Shown here piece by piece: positions 1-12,015 of a stretch of DNA of 64,000 nt. Source of the stretch: Ptychodera flava (lineage: Eukaryota; Hemichordata; Enteropneusta; Ptychoderidae); NCBI RefSeq assembly GCF_041260155.1, contig NC_091938.1:14313719-14377718 (forward strand), in the 5' to 3' direction. Position numbers and translations under genes: made by a program. Under the pieces are notes generated by a model. That model had not been told where the DNA came from, did not search any database, and worked only from the letters and a program-made list of their open reading frames with translations. Positions within the stretch are counted from its first letter, which is position 1. Every line of letters starts with the position of its first letter.

Positions 1-795
1 TAAAAGATACTGTGCGATAGTTCAATGCAGGTTCCCCATACAGTCGATAAACTACCGAATATGGTGCGATGAGTCTACATACACGTGCCGAACACTTACT
101 TGAAATAAACCAGTTACACAACAACGCCTTGAAATGTCAAAAGTACAAATTATCATTTTTAAGTTTCAGTCATTGTTCGGGATCTTTCGGCGAACGAAAG
201 AAGTACATCTCTACTAGTTGCTGTGTTTCGTGGTGAGTATCTTTTGTTTATTTTGTTTTGGTTTAATTTGGCTGGATCGGTTTGATTTTTCAGAAGGCCC
301 GATGACAGTGATATTCGGAATTGAAATACCCAATAAACAAACAGCGTTGTTGTTGTCGATAATTTCAGTCAGGACCCTGACCCTGCATGCACCTGTCAAC
401 AATAAATATAGGCTCGTTGCACAAATACAGGTATATGCATGGGCTGTGTCTTTCCTGGACGTGCTCCAAGTCTTTGGGCATATCAAAACAGATCAAAATG
501 AATGAATAAACTTCAGCCGACTGTCTCGTTTCTGGTGAGGTGATCGCGAAATTGAAGCAATATACTCTGGCAGGCTGTTGCGTAGATCATATAGTGAACG
601 CGATGGCCCACAACCAGTGCTGCCGAGTCAAGCCAAGCGACTAGAGCCAGTCTGTGTTTTTCAAATTCGATGCAATACTTAGCCGTTGAACGGGTTTTCA
701 GGGAGAACGGAATACTGTCGATGTGAAGAAAGCAAAAAAAGTTAGTAGCGAACGGTTTCCCTTCTAATCAACAGTCATATACTACTATAAAACCC
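1..795. other. Intergenic or intronic, no gene recognised
   Basis: Two overlapping open frames of about 90 codons lie on opposite strands near 214-505, but neither has a recognisable domain, splice context or codon bias. I see no RNA gene and no clear repeat here. Confidence 0.5.
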
Positions 796-799
796 TTAA

Positions 800-1015
800 C
801 CCTTTTGGTGCTGTAATTTTTCCCACCAAAATTTTAGTGCAACATTTTACCAATTTTTATGAAATTTTCTGTGAGTCTTTTAATAATTTTGGACAAAATG
901 GGCATCATATTTTATTGGCTACAGTTTATTACCAAAATGTCGGTAACAATCTGAAAGAAACTGACTTGGGTATATTTTATATAGGTGACAAAAATTGACT
1001 TTTGCGCTCAAAGGG
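800..1015. mobile_element. TTAA-flanked MITE, family C (copy 1)
   Basis: A 216-bp element flanked on both sides by TTAA (796-799 and 1016-1019). The ends are inverted copies of CCCTTT-G-GTGC, and the interior is AT-rich with runs such as ACCAAAATTTT. Four relatives lie near 11.8, 12.5, 29.0 and 63.5 kb. TTAA duplication plus a CCC/GGG terminus is the known signature of piggyBac-type transposition, so I infer a non-autonomous piggyBac-like element. No transposase is present. Confidence 0.75.
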
Positions 1016-1019
1016 TTAA

Positions 1020-2341
1020 CTATTGCAAATGTCCGCGAATCAAGTACAAAAACTATGCTGCGAACTGTCATACGGTCACCGGCGTGCTCGAGATCACGCC
1101 ACGCAGAGCCAATTACTGACACATTTCATACAGAGACACAATAATGATTGTCCTACATTTTTCTGGTTTTTGTTTTGTTTTGTGAATTTTTAGTATTGCT
1201 ATTGGGCTCCCAAAGAGCAGAATAAATAACGTGTGTGCTCTCAACTAACAAGGGCTCGGTTAACAACCACTTCGACGTGTTCTTCCAAAATATGCTATTA
1301 GCGAGATCGTTAGGCCGACAAACGGTGAAGGATAAACATTTGGGATTTTCAGACACAAATTGTCCCTGCTTCTCTGTCGGCGATGTCCTAATAGACTGTT
1401 GTTCGCTTTATGAATTGATGTTTGACATTCCAAATAAGACATTGTGGCAATGCGTATTGTACGGTCGGACCATGATATATCCACTGTATTGATCAATCAC
1501 AAACTGTTGAAAGAATTGTTGTGCCAGTATTACTAAACTCTTCCATTCAGCTTATTTCCATTCATCTAACCCAAACAATACATCTAAATCAACAGAAGAT
1601 CCTGGGATCGCAAACACCAGTAAAATTGGTCTGTGTAGCATTGTAAAGTGATCCACCCGGTTGGGTTTGTTTGCGAGATTGCTCGATGCGAAATTCATGA
1701 AACTGGAAAGCTTCCGAAAGATTGTCGTACATACACCAGGAAGAAACATCGCACGATAACAAAACTATACAAATAACTTGCAGCAATTAAAACTTTGACC
1801 AATAGGATATGTTCCTATACGCGACGATCTTTGTAGACATTTTCCTGCCTGTATAGCCCTATTCTTAATTTTCGAATACATTTATACACTCAAACGTAGA
1901 AATGGAAATTATAAAGGTCGGTTTACTATGTTGAATGAACGAACAGAAGGGGGAGCAAACTCACGGTGTACCGAGTATCTCTTTGTTACACTATCCTAAG
2001 GCTTTGAGTGGACGTCTCAACGTTACGATTCGTTGTCTCTTTTTCTCAAACTTTTCGAGGGAAAATACTTCCATAGTTATCAGAGCACTGCCTACTGGTG
2101 GATTCCTAACAGAACAAGTATAATCAAATGTGACCTACCAGTGTACTTAAAATTTTTAAAGAATGCAGGCAAACAAACTTCGAGGACATTACTCGGTTCC
2201 TTCGACGGACCAAGTCTCTATGGCAACCACTGTACCCACCGCACTTGTTACCTCTGGCGTCGTAAAAATCATGACTTTTATTTTGGCAATAGCGGTCGGG
2301 GTTAAGGTACCGGTCGGTGGGTAATCGACAGTCACTTCACC
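1020..2341. other. No gene recognised
   Basis: Short overlapping open frames occur on both strands (for example around 1235-1496 and 1552-1786) without domains or splice support. Nothing else stands out. Confidence 0.45.
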
Positions 2342-2345
2342 TTAA

Positions 2346-3032
2346 GGTAGTATGCGCCTCGAAAGTGAAAGACTTAAACTTTTGCTCAAACTTTCCTGAA
2401 TGAAACTTTCAACCATTCTCTTACCAAATCAACATATGAAAATCGGGGTCACCATGCAAAGTTTGGAACTAGCGAAACAAATTACCCGAAATTTTGCGGT
2501 ATTCGAAATTCAAAATGGCTGCCATTCCGTTATAACTCTTTGGGGAAATATTTGACTTTGGATACTCGAACTAAGACAGTGAAAGTTTTTCTTTCTCCAA
2601 GAGCTTTGAAATGAGTCCCAACAAGTGGTAGGTTAGAAAATAATTGTAGAAATTTGAGAATCCGACTATCTGACTCGGGGGTGTGAACGCACCTCGGGGA
2701 CAGACATTCGGACTTTCAAACTTTTACAATTTTCTTCTGATATGCCACATGTGGGGGTTCATTATAAAGCTCTTGGTGAAAGAAAACTTTTCACCGGCTT
2801 AGTGTTTCGAAATTCGGAATTTTTTATTTTTCTCCATAGAGTTAACACAGAGATGGCGGCCATTTTGAATTTCTAATATCGGTAAATCTTGGGTAATTTG
2901 TTTCTCTTGAACCAAAATTTGCGCGGTGACCCCTTATTTTCATTCTTGATTTTGAAAGAGAATGATTGAAAGATTCCTTGAGGAAAGTTAGAGCAAAAGT
3001 TTAAGTCTTTTACTTTCGAGGTGCATACTACC
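2346..3032. mobile_element. TTAA-flanked MITE, family A, inverted dimer (copy 1)
   Basis: A 687-bp element flanked by TTAA (2342-2345 and 3033-3036). It begins GGTAGTATGCGCCTCGAAAG and ends with its inverse. The left ~345 bp and the right ~340 bp are head-to-head copies of the monomer found alone at 4.8, 41.2, 44.9 and 48.5 kb. The junction near 2690 preserves the outer end of the right monomer and lacks that of the left one. Each half carries an ATGGCNGCCAT-type palindrome. Confidence 0.8.
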
Positions 3033-3036
3033 TTAA

Positions 3037-3705
3037 TTTATCCACAGAGTAATATCTATGATATTACTCTGTGATTTATCGTCAAGTGTGAAATTCAGGT
3101 GTAAACAAGTTCGTTCGTTTTAGCCGATCATAAAAATTATGACTTCTATTATTACGAATCAAGTGGTTTTTTTTCTGACAAACCTGACAACTCCAGAAAT
3201 GTGCAGATGAAAATATTTCACAGCAACATCACGTTTTTTACCGATAAGACGTCTTGATGTAAGCAATACTTTACGATCAAACTTTGCTGCATTTTATGCA
3301 TAAGCCACCAACGTTTACAAATCGACGGTGATCTCGCACTCACAGCGTAGGCCACTGCTGCTACTTGCGTGTGAAAGAATGCACCAAACCTCTTCCACTT
3401 TCTTTTTTTTTGTCAGCAATAATTCAAAGTCAGATGTGGTTACCAAATAAAATATTTGAAGGGTTACGACATCAAGATCTTTTGTAGCTAGCCATATATA
3501 ATAGGGGTTTTAGAAGTCCTAAAATCGATACGTAACAGTGGATGAATTGACCACAGCACTGTTGCCTGTTCCATGACATGTCTGTATCGTTGTTAGCAGA
3601 AAAAACATGGTGACTTACTAATTTATAATAAATGTCGATATCATGACAGTTACACCCTGCTCATTAATCATTAGATGATTTAACACCCATCAGTTTGGGA
3701 ATTGG
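3037..3705. other. No gene recognised
   Basis: AT-rich sequence with no supported open frame and no clear repeat. The short inverted pair AGTAATATC / GATATTACT at about 3050-3070 lies at the edge of the preceding element. Confidence 0.4.
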
Positions 3706-3709
3706 TTAA

Positions 3710-4077
3710 GGTCGACAGGCGGCCAAGAAGCAAACTATAAGTAAATGCGCCTCAGAGATAGCTATTGGGACTCTGTAACTTTCATTATACTTTCTTGGTC
3801 TATCACCTGTGAGGGCTCATTTTGAAGCCCATGCAGCAATAAAGTTTTTACCGGCCTATTTTTGCGGAAACCGTAAATTTAATTTCCCATGACAGAGTTA
3901 ACATGAGGGGTGGGGGCCATTTTTAATTTCAAATATGAAATTTTATAATGTTGAATTTTGCACGGTAACCCTTATTTCATTCTTGATTTTGGAAGAGAAT
4001 GGTTTATGGTTTCGTAGAGGAAAGTTTGAGCAAAAATTTTCAATACGTCAATTTCGACACGCATATACCACGTGACC
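3710..4077. mobile_element. Degraded family A MITE (copy 2)
   Basis: The right end matches family A (TTTCGACACGCATATACCA followed by TTAA at 4078-4081), and the interior keeps the GGCCATTTT block and the GGTAACCCTTATTT block of the family. The left end is diverged, with about 30 unrelated bases before AATGCGCCTC. A TTAA lies at 3706-3709. This is an older copy than the others. Confidence 0.6.
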
Positions 4078-4081
4078 TTAA

Positions 4082-4267
4082 AGGTAACTGTCACCTGTTC
4101 CAATGTTGCCGCAGTTACCATGGAAAGAGAAAATCTAACCAATCACAGATTTTAAGCAGGTGGCCGCTTTTTAAAAACAGCGCCATCACATGGGCATTTT
4201 GAATACAAGGAACGCCCCTTTGACCATATGTGATGGGCATATTTAGATTACAGGTGACTGTATACCT
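4082..4267. mobile_element. TTAA-flanked MITE, family B (copy 1)
   Basis: A 186-bp element flanked by TTAA at 4078-4081 and 4268-4271, with terminal inverted repeats AGGTA-ACTGTCACCTG and CAGGTGACTGTATACCT. The interior contains AACCAATCACAGATTTTAAGC, which includes a CCAAT box, and GGTGGCCGCTTTTTAAAAA. Copies at 27.3 and 31.6 kb share these blocks. It shares one TTAA with the family A copy on its left. Confidence 0.75.
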
Positions 4268-4271
4268 TTAA

Positions 4272-4816
4272 ATGCTTGCTTCACATTTTGTTGGAAAAGA
4301 TAGACTGTTTCTCTTCCAACAGAGTAATTTGCTCCAAACACAATTTTATATAGTTTTTTTGTTGATATCCCCTGCCTTATGCTGAGAATCATTAGATATT
4401 TGTCTTCAGGATATTTATCTAAATTTTGCTTTTTGAATAACTTTCTGTGATGCCACAGCGAGTTACCCTTACTCCTGACCAGAAACCAAGATTACACGAA
4501 TTCTAAAAGTGAGCAAATTTGAGCATTTCACCAAAAATGACACGTCACTGCCATTTCAACAATTGATTACCGTACAACTATCAGAATAAGCAGGCAAAAA
4601 TAATGATCAAATTTGAGTACAAGTTGGTTTTGAGCAACTCTGACCATAAAGAGAATAAAAAACAAAACGTTTTCGCAGTTGTCTGTAGTGAGCAAATACA
4701 TCAGATTCGGCATGATAGTTTTAAACTGGTTGAACTCAGAGGGAACATAACAAAAGAAAACCATCCCCGATCACTGGGCCAAACAACGCCGTGATTTTGA
4801 TTGAGTGAGTGCGTAA
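4272..4816. other. No gene recognised
   Basis: Overlapping 60-codon frames at 4567-4794 on both strands have no recognisable content. No other structure was seen. Confidence 0.4.
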
Positions 4817-4820
4817 TTAA

Positions 4821-5157
4821 GGTAGTTCGCGCCTCCAAAATAAAATACTTTAACTTGTGCTCATACTTTTCTTAAGCAAAGTTCAACCATTGTATTTCAA
4901 AATCTATAATAATATACGGGGATACAGTGCAATGTTGGTACTAGAGAAACAAATTACTCGATATTCACTGATATTTGAAATTTAAAATGGCCGCCATCTC
5001 TGTGTTATCTCTACGTGGGAAAATTAAAATTTGGATTTTAACAAAAATAAGCCGGTTAAAACTTTATTTACTCCGTAAGCTTCAAAATGAACCCCTCACA
5101 AGTGGTAGGTCAAAAGGATATACTAAAAGTTTGATCATCCCTGAGGCGCATTCTACC
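4821..5157 (+). mobile_element. TTAA-flanked MITE, family A monomer (copy 3)
   Basis: A 337-bp element with TTAA at 4817-4820 and 5158-5161. The left end GGTAGTTCGCGCCTCC pairs with the right end GGCGCATTCTACC, giving a terminal repeat of about 17 bp. It carries AAAATGGCCGCCAT in the interior. Confidence 0.75.
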
Positions 5158-5422
5158 TTAATTGATCTCTACACGGAATACCAACACACCTCATTGCACG
5201 ATTAGAAACCTTTTAGTCTGCATACCATACCACAATGATACACCTGGATGGTCAGGAATCCGAATAGGCAACCGAGTTTGATACTGCATTTGTGACTCTT
5301 TTACGCTCAAAGAAAGTTGAGATTAAGTACAGGATAAATGACGGTGGGATTATCTATACGTATGTAAGATGTTCTTTAATTGAGTGTGTGCGTATTTCAT
5401 TTGACGGTGTTGAAACTTTCCT

Positions 5423-5488
5423 TTGTTGTTGTTGTTGTTGTTGTTGTTTTTGTTGTTGTTGTTGTCGTCGTCGTCGTTGTCGTTGTTT
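5423..5488. repeat. (TTG)n/(TCG)n microsatellite
   Basis: About 20 trinucleotide units, TTG grading into TCG by substitution. The Cys-, Gln- or Arg-rich open frames across it are artefacts of the repeat. Confidence 0.9.
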
Positions 5489-5714
5489 TCGCTGAACTTC
5501 TTTCGTTAATGTATTGGTTTTTAAGACAGAGGTAATAAAACTATCCAGCAATTACTTCAGCCGGCATAGCCACCCGAGAATTCACTAAAATCATCAAACA
5601 TTTTATTTTGCGAATTGATTACAGAGATGGTCCAGTTTGAGAATTGTGATGTAGGTGATCGTGTAAAATTTGTCGGTAACTCATGTATACCTCGACCGTG
5701 AAGAGTATGGTATA

Positions 5715-7076
<1,362 letters not shown>

Positions 7077-7688
7077 AGATGTGGTATGTGCGTGGAGATC
7101 ACTGGCCCGGATGGAGACAAACTTATCGTAACCATAGTTGATGCCTGCATGACGTGTCACCATGGTGACTTGGATCTCAGTCTCGACGGATTCAAGGCCA
7201 TCAGCGGAGGTCGGAAAGGTGTCGCCAAAATCTCATGGGTTGCCGTTGAATGTCCCGTCAAGAAAGATAAGCCTCTTTCTTACGTTTTCGTCTTCGCCAA
7301 CGAGAACGCGAACGCCGCCTTCCAGATGCGCGTCTTCCATTCCCGACACGTCATCGAGACGCTGGAACGTTTCCACGAATTCGACGGGGAAGATGCGGAG
7401 TGGTTTACACTCCCTCGCGCCAGCCATGGCAATTGGGGCGTACCGAAGGGCTATCGGAACCTGGACACACCGTTCAGAATGCGCATGACAAGCAACTACA
7501 CCGGTGAAGTCCTCGAGGAACAAGTTGAAGTCCTACCAGTGAATGACGACGAGGGCGGGCACATCATCCCCGCGAATGTTCAGTTTGCTAGTATCTGTGC
7601 TGGAAGCGCCGTGACAACCACCACGACTTACATGGCAATACTTTGTATGGCCACGTCCTTAATTGCAAATGTCAATGAGTTCATTTAA
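7077..7688 (+). CDS. Expansin-like protein, 3' terminal exon (partial)
   Basis: The exon opens after a strong acceptor and reads in frame from Arg-Cys-Gly at 7077 to TAA at 7686-7688 (203 residues). Residues ~1-55 match the C-terminal half of an expansin/EG45 double-psi beta-barrel: CGMCVEITGPDG, then VDACMTC, then GDLDLSLDGF, whose Asp in Leu-Asp-Leu-Ser aligns with the conserved catalytic-type Asp of expansins. Residues ~65-160 resemble the expansin C-terminal carbohydrate-binding domain (CBM63), ending with a TPFRMRMTSNYTGEV block. The last ~30 residues are Thr-rich then hydrophobic, suggesting a GPI-anchor signal. Plant and bacterial expansins loosen cell walls without hydrolysis; the role of animal members is unsettled. 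The N-terminal half of the barrel and the signal peptide lie on exons I could not find. The exon is GC-richer than its surroundings. AATAAA at 8531-8536 is a possible poly(A) signal. Confidence 0.8.
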   Translation, partial: RCGMCVEITGPDGDKLIVTIVDACMTCHHGDLDLSLDGFKAISGGRKGVAKISWVAVECPVKKDKPLSYVFVFANENANAAFQMRVFHSRHVIETLERFHEFDGEDAEWFTLPRASHGNWGVPKGYRNLDTPFRMRMTSNYTGEVLEEQVEVLPVNDDEGGHIIPANVQFASICAGSAVTTTTTYMAILCMATSLIANVNEFI

Positions 7689-7938
7689 CAAAAAAAGTTT
7701 ACAAGGAAGAACTGTGCTTTGTTAATCCTGTACAGTGACTCGACATATTTCATTTGAAACAAAACAAAGAAAACATAACCTAACAAGTAATTCACAAATT
7801 ATGATGGGACAAGAACGATCTGCCGCGCGCATAACGTCACGCATGCAGCTTTCACATATGCAGTCATCAAGAACGTTCAGGAACTCGTATTCTACCACTC
7901 TTCTTACGGTCCATTCTGTTTGAAAGCGCAGCCCTTAA

Positions 7939-8238
7939 AGGGACGAGATACTACTTATATCGTTTGACATGTTGAAAGATAACTAATGAAATGAGTTACC
8001 ATGCATATATTCAACCCGGTTTTAGACAAATTAAATGAAACCATGGCGAAAATGAATTACTGAATTAGTATAATGGTCATGACAATTTATTCATTTTCGC
8101 GATGGTTTCATGTATCGTGTCTAAAACCGGGGTCGAATATATGCATGGTCACCCATTCATTATCTTTCTACATGTCAAACAATATTAGTAGTATCTCGAA
8201 TCAAACAAAATTCATGAAAAATGGCCGACTTTGTCCCT
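7939..8238. mobile_element. Palindromic MITE flanked by TTAA
   Basis: A 300-bp element that folds over most of its length. TTAA lies at 7935-7938 and 8239-8242, and the ends are AGGGAC / GTCCCT. Long inner arms pair (for example ATGCATATATTCAACCCGGT with its imperfect inverse, and CATGGCGAAAATGAAT with ATTCATTTTCGCGATGG) around a short loop near 8085. No coding capacity. Confidence 0.75.
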
Positions 8239-8242
8239 TTAA

Positions 8243-9076
8243 TCCCTAGCTTCCGCATCAGTTGATTCTTTTACATGTACATAATTACTCCTATATAGTA
8301 AAATCTTTTATTGATAAGTTAATTCATTTCGAATGTTTTATAATAGTTATTTTTATTAATAATTAGCAAATCGATATGTTCAGAGACAAGCGCCTATATA
8401 CCGAGTGATTGCATGTTCAGGTTAACGTGACGGCGCCGCGGATTATAGGCTTCAATCCGCCAGACTCCTTTACCCAAACCGCTTCAAAATCTTGAATCTG
8501 ATGTATCGATTTCCATCGAAAGGTTTATTTAATAAATTGCAATGTATTACATAGAGCTTCTCGATCTAATCCAAACCTAAAATAGACACTTCCCGTTTAC
8601 AGAAATTCAACTTCCTATAACTACAATAACTATCTGGTACATCTGCTTTCGAGAATCTTGTGGTTCAGTGATTAATATTAATTGGAATAAATATAATCTT
8701 GTTGTATATTTCTCAATGCCTGTAAAGTTGTAAAGTTTTCGGCAAGTTTCTGTATTTGTACGCCCTTCAAACTTGAAGGAAAGATTAGTCTTATGTTTAT
8801 ATTGTAAAGTTGAAATTGCGAAAGTGGATTGTCAACTGCATATTGAAAACTTAAAATTTCATTTCGTTTGTTAATACTACTCGCTATATGTTGCACACAA
8901 AATTAGGTAATTATACCAAGCAACTTAGCTGAGCAGTTTGCTGTACGCCTTGGCGTTTACCTACACAAGAAGACTGATAAGTTCTCCACCAATGCAGTTC
9001 CTACACTGAATATATTGTTCTGCGTACGCTGGAATAAAACATTTTCGACTAGCACCCTGATCATGGGAGTTTTTAA
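8243..9076. other. 3' flank of the expansin-like gene, no other gene
   Basis: AT-rich. It contains AATAAA at 8531-8536 and 8686-8691 that could end the upstream transcript. A 72-codon minus-strand frame at 8678-8896 has no recognisable content. Confidence 0.4.
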
Positions 9077-9212
9077 AAGGGGAATAAAATATTGAAGAGT
9101 GTAAAACACAATTTGTTGTAGTTAGAATTCAAATACCAGAAGAAAGAAATGACACAAAATTACTACAATAGATCAAGTTTTATTAACACTCTACAATATT
9201 TTATTCCCCCTT
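9077..9212. mobile_element. Short inverted-repeat element
   Basis: The ends AAGGGGAATAAAATATTGAA and its inverse CAATATTTTATTCCCCCTT bracket about 85 bp. The arms are about 27 bp with one or two mismatches. The flanks are AT-rich and no clear target duplication can be fixed, so the superfamily is open. Confidence 0.55.
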
Positions 9213-9955
9213 ATGAAAGGTTAAAATCCAGCCCATTTGACAAAATGTAATGTGTTGTCCTTTCTCTGAGTCATTCTGACACAGCCTACTCACTGTCCAA
9301 ATTTCATGGTTAAATTTTGTGAACAAGAATTATCCATGACCATTAATTCATACTCATTTATTGTCTGCACGAAGATTTGGTTATTTTCTTTTGTGAGGTC
9401 AAATCCGATGTATACTTTACTCAATTCTTTACAAAAAGTGTTCTTTCTCGCTTTGGGTGATTCTGAAGAGAATGTGTTGAACAAATACTTGATACAATCC
9501 TAGTAACAGCCTACCTTTCCTCAGCCAGTCATATTTATGACGTCAAGGATGATTTTTTACAAAAACAAGAGACCTATATATTCGCCAGTGTCACTATTCT
9601 CGAATTCTTGAGGAACAACAGGTGTTCATTCATATCACTTTCAGGGTTGCATGCCCTCCCCCGGGTTCGGTTTTCTAAATGGACGACTGGAGTTAAGCAT
9701 GCGGTAAGGTTGGGTAAACTCATAACGGTGCGTAAACTGCCAGGGGCAAATTGCGCGTCCTGACGTACTTTTTTAATTTCCGCTTTTCGCAGCTCCAAAG
9801 TGTTTTTTTCTTCTGTCATGGATACTTCACATAATTTGATGTTTGATGGTTAACAGGGGAACTAAAGTCTTTCGATTTGGTCTGGTGTATCTAAATTTTG
9901 TGACCCTTTTTTACTAAACCAATCATCCAACAGGTGGACGCCTAATTACAGGATG
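9213..9955. other. No gene recognised
   Basis: Open frames of 60-80 codons on both strands (9290-9503, 9574-9819) have no domain or splice support. Confidence 0.4.
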
Positions 9956-10089
9956 AGGTACCCACTACATATTACCCAGTGCTGCAATGAGGAGTAAAGT
10001 GCCTTGCTCAGGGGCACAACACCGTGTGAGAGTCTCGAACTCACCATCCTCTGACAGTGAGTCCTCTGACAGTTACTCTAGACTTACCG
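9956..10089. repeat. Retroelement-like fragment
   Basis: The block AGTGCCTTGCTCAGGGGCAC followed by a CTCGAACTC box and two tandem CCTCTGACAGT units resembles dispersed SINE/LINE-tail sequences common in aquatic animals. The family assignment rests on general resemblance only. Confidence 0.35.
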
Positions 10090-10099
10090 GGTCCCAACC

Positions 10100-10398
10100 A
10101 CAGGGACGCGTTATCTTTCGAATGACGAATGTTGGTACTATGAGTACCCATTTTCGAACATTATGACTCGATCTTTTACAACATTTGTTTTCCGTGTTTG
10201 CTTGTTCACAATAACATATCAATTATTAATGAATATTTATATTTCCGTCTGATTATAAAAATAGTATTTTCAAGATTAAGTGCTTTGCCACTGTTCTTAT
10301 ATAAGAGTAAGAGTGTGTGTACAACTATTCATAGTACCCAAATTCGCAAGAGGTTGCAGCGTGCGCATGACACAGCTGGGAAAATAACGCGTCCCTGT
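10100..10398. mobile_element. MITE with 10-bp target duplication (Mutator-like type)
   Basis: The ends are a near-perfect inverted repeat, ACAGGGACGCGTTATCTTTC and its inverse. The element is flanked by an exact 10-bp direct repeat, GGTCCCAACC, at 10090-10099 and 10399-10408. Target duplications of 9-11 bp are typical of Mutator-like transposons. It is 299 bp long and has no transposase. Confidence 0.75.
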
Positions 10399-10408
10399 GG
10401 TCCCAACC

Positions 10409-11736
10409 TCATCATCTTCCGAGAATGAGACCGGTAACCTAATAAACACTGGCCGTCGGTGCCTTCTTTTTTTCTGCCGCTTGATTATAGACAACGCCGT
10501 CTTTAAACAAGCGAAGCATAAGCTTGATGGGTTCAGAGACAGCTTGCGCATCATGTTCTTACCTGTATGTCTGTGTTATTACACTCCACAAATAAACTTC
10601 GGCCCACTTATCAAAGTATTTACATCATATGCACATCCAGCCGTACATTCATGAAGACAAGGTTCTTCATACCTTCGTACATTGTTGACTTTATAGCCAG
10701 GTGTCTAGACTCAGTCTGGCTGCCCAGTCGCTTGGCTTGTATCGTCAGAGCTGGTAGGCCTACTGTCCGGCCAAGCGTGGGGTATTAAGGCGTTCGCGTA
10801 TCACTCCACGATCCATGGATGTAATTCCATGCACGATCTAAGCACCAGCCTGACTTAGCCTGACTGTCTGTTGAAGTTAATTCCTTTATTTATTCTGTTT
10901 TGATATTTATATGCCCACAGACTTGGAGCAAGTCTACCGGGTGTCTTGTCCACGTTTGTTTTCGTAAACGTGGGAAAGAACAAAGGGCCTTCCGCATACA
11001 ATAAGTCAGGTAAGTATTGCCCTGGTATAGAAAATTTGTACATCACAGTACTCTGTATGAGTCATATGTATACCCTTCATGTTTCACTTCCCAATGTGTG
11101 ATTTAGTTCAGGAATCGAGTGGTCACTCCAGGCGCATTTCCCATCTGCGAAAATGCATTTGACTACAAAATAATTTAATTTTGGGGCTTGCAAGATAACC
11201 TACCACAATACTGTTCAAGAAATCTTAGGAGACGTTTTGAAGTGCTGTGTCGTCCCAAAGTCTATTGGTATTTAGAGAGCAATAAATCTTACACGCATAT
11301 TTATACCACAGCATGACAATCAACAAAACGTATACACAATAACCGGGCTTGACCGGCGCACATCGATCGATCACCAATTCTTTGCCGAAGGAAAGAAAGT
11401 GACAAAGTCCTATAATTATTATTTTCACCCTCTCGACTAAAATATCTCAATGAGACTGATCTAATGATTTATACTGAGATGCCAATTTCTTGACCCGTAT
11501 ATCCTACATCGGTTCAGTCAGACAATGAAATAGTACATAACAGTAAGTAGAGCCACTCTGAAAGGAATCTATTCTGGTTCGATACGCAGTGTAATTATCG
11601 CTGCTTACGTGACTGGATGTACATCATTACGAGCTGGGCCACTTAAAGTCATTTTGCAATCGATGTCTGGTTGTCTCTGGGTAAGGATTAACATATATTT
11701 TGACGATTGATAAAAAGCTCTCTGATTCGAGAGGTC
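10409..11736. other. No gene recognised
   Basis: Several 60-85-codon frames on both strands (10397-10788, 10855-11046, 11225-11428) lack domains and overlap one another. No RNA gene or clear repeat was seen. Confidence 0.4.
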
Positions 11737-11794
11737 AGGATCCGTACGTTTAACCACAGACGGTAGTTATACTTCGTTAGGATCCGTACGTTAA
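11737..11794. repeat. 42-bp tandem duplication, second unit split by a MITE
   Basis: The first unit (11737-11778) begins AGGATCCGTACG and continues TTTAACCACAGAC. The second begins at 11779 with AGGATCCGTACGTTAA, is interrupted by the family C element, and resumes at 12012 with CTAACCACAGAC. The first unit therefore displays the empty insertion site. Confidence 0.75.
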
Positions 11795-12011
11795 ACCCTT
11801 TGAGCGCCACGGTCAATTTTTGTCGCCTTTATAAAATATACCCCTGTCAATTTTTTCAGATTTTTTACCAAAATTTTTGCAAAAAACTGTAGCCAATGAA
11901 ACGTGATGTCCATTTGGTCCAAAATTATCAAAAAAATGCAAAAAAAAATCATAAACATTGGTAAAATGTTGCGGTAAAATTTTGGCGGGAAAAATTACAG
12001 CACTCAAAGGG
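11795..12011. mobile_element. TTAA-flanked MITE, family C (copy 2)
   Basis: The left end ACCCTTTGAGCGCCACGG follows TTAA at 11791-11794. The right end CACTCAAAGGG is followed by CTAA (one change from TTAA) at 12012-12015. The interior matches copy 1, including CAATTTTTGTCGCC and GGTAAAATGTTG. Confidence 0.8.
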
Positions 12012-12015
12012 CTAA

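Noticed and set aside
7162..7523. Two other open frames overlapping the expansin-like exon
   Set aside because: They are shadows of the GC-rich coding exon. Only the 7077-7688 frame matches a protein family.
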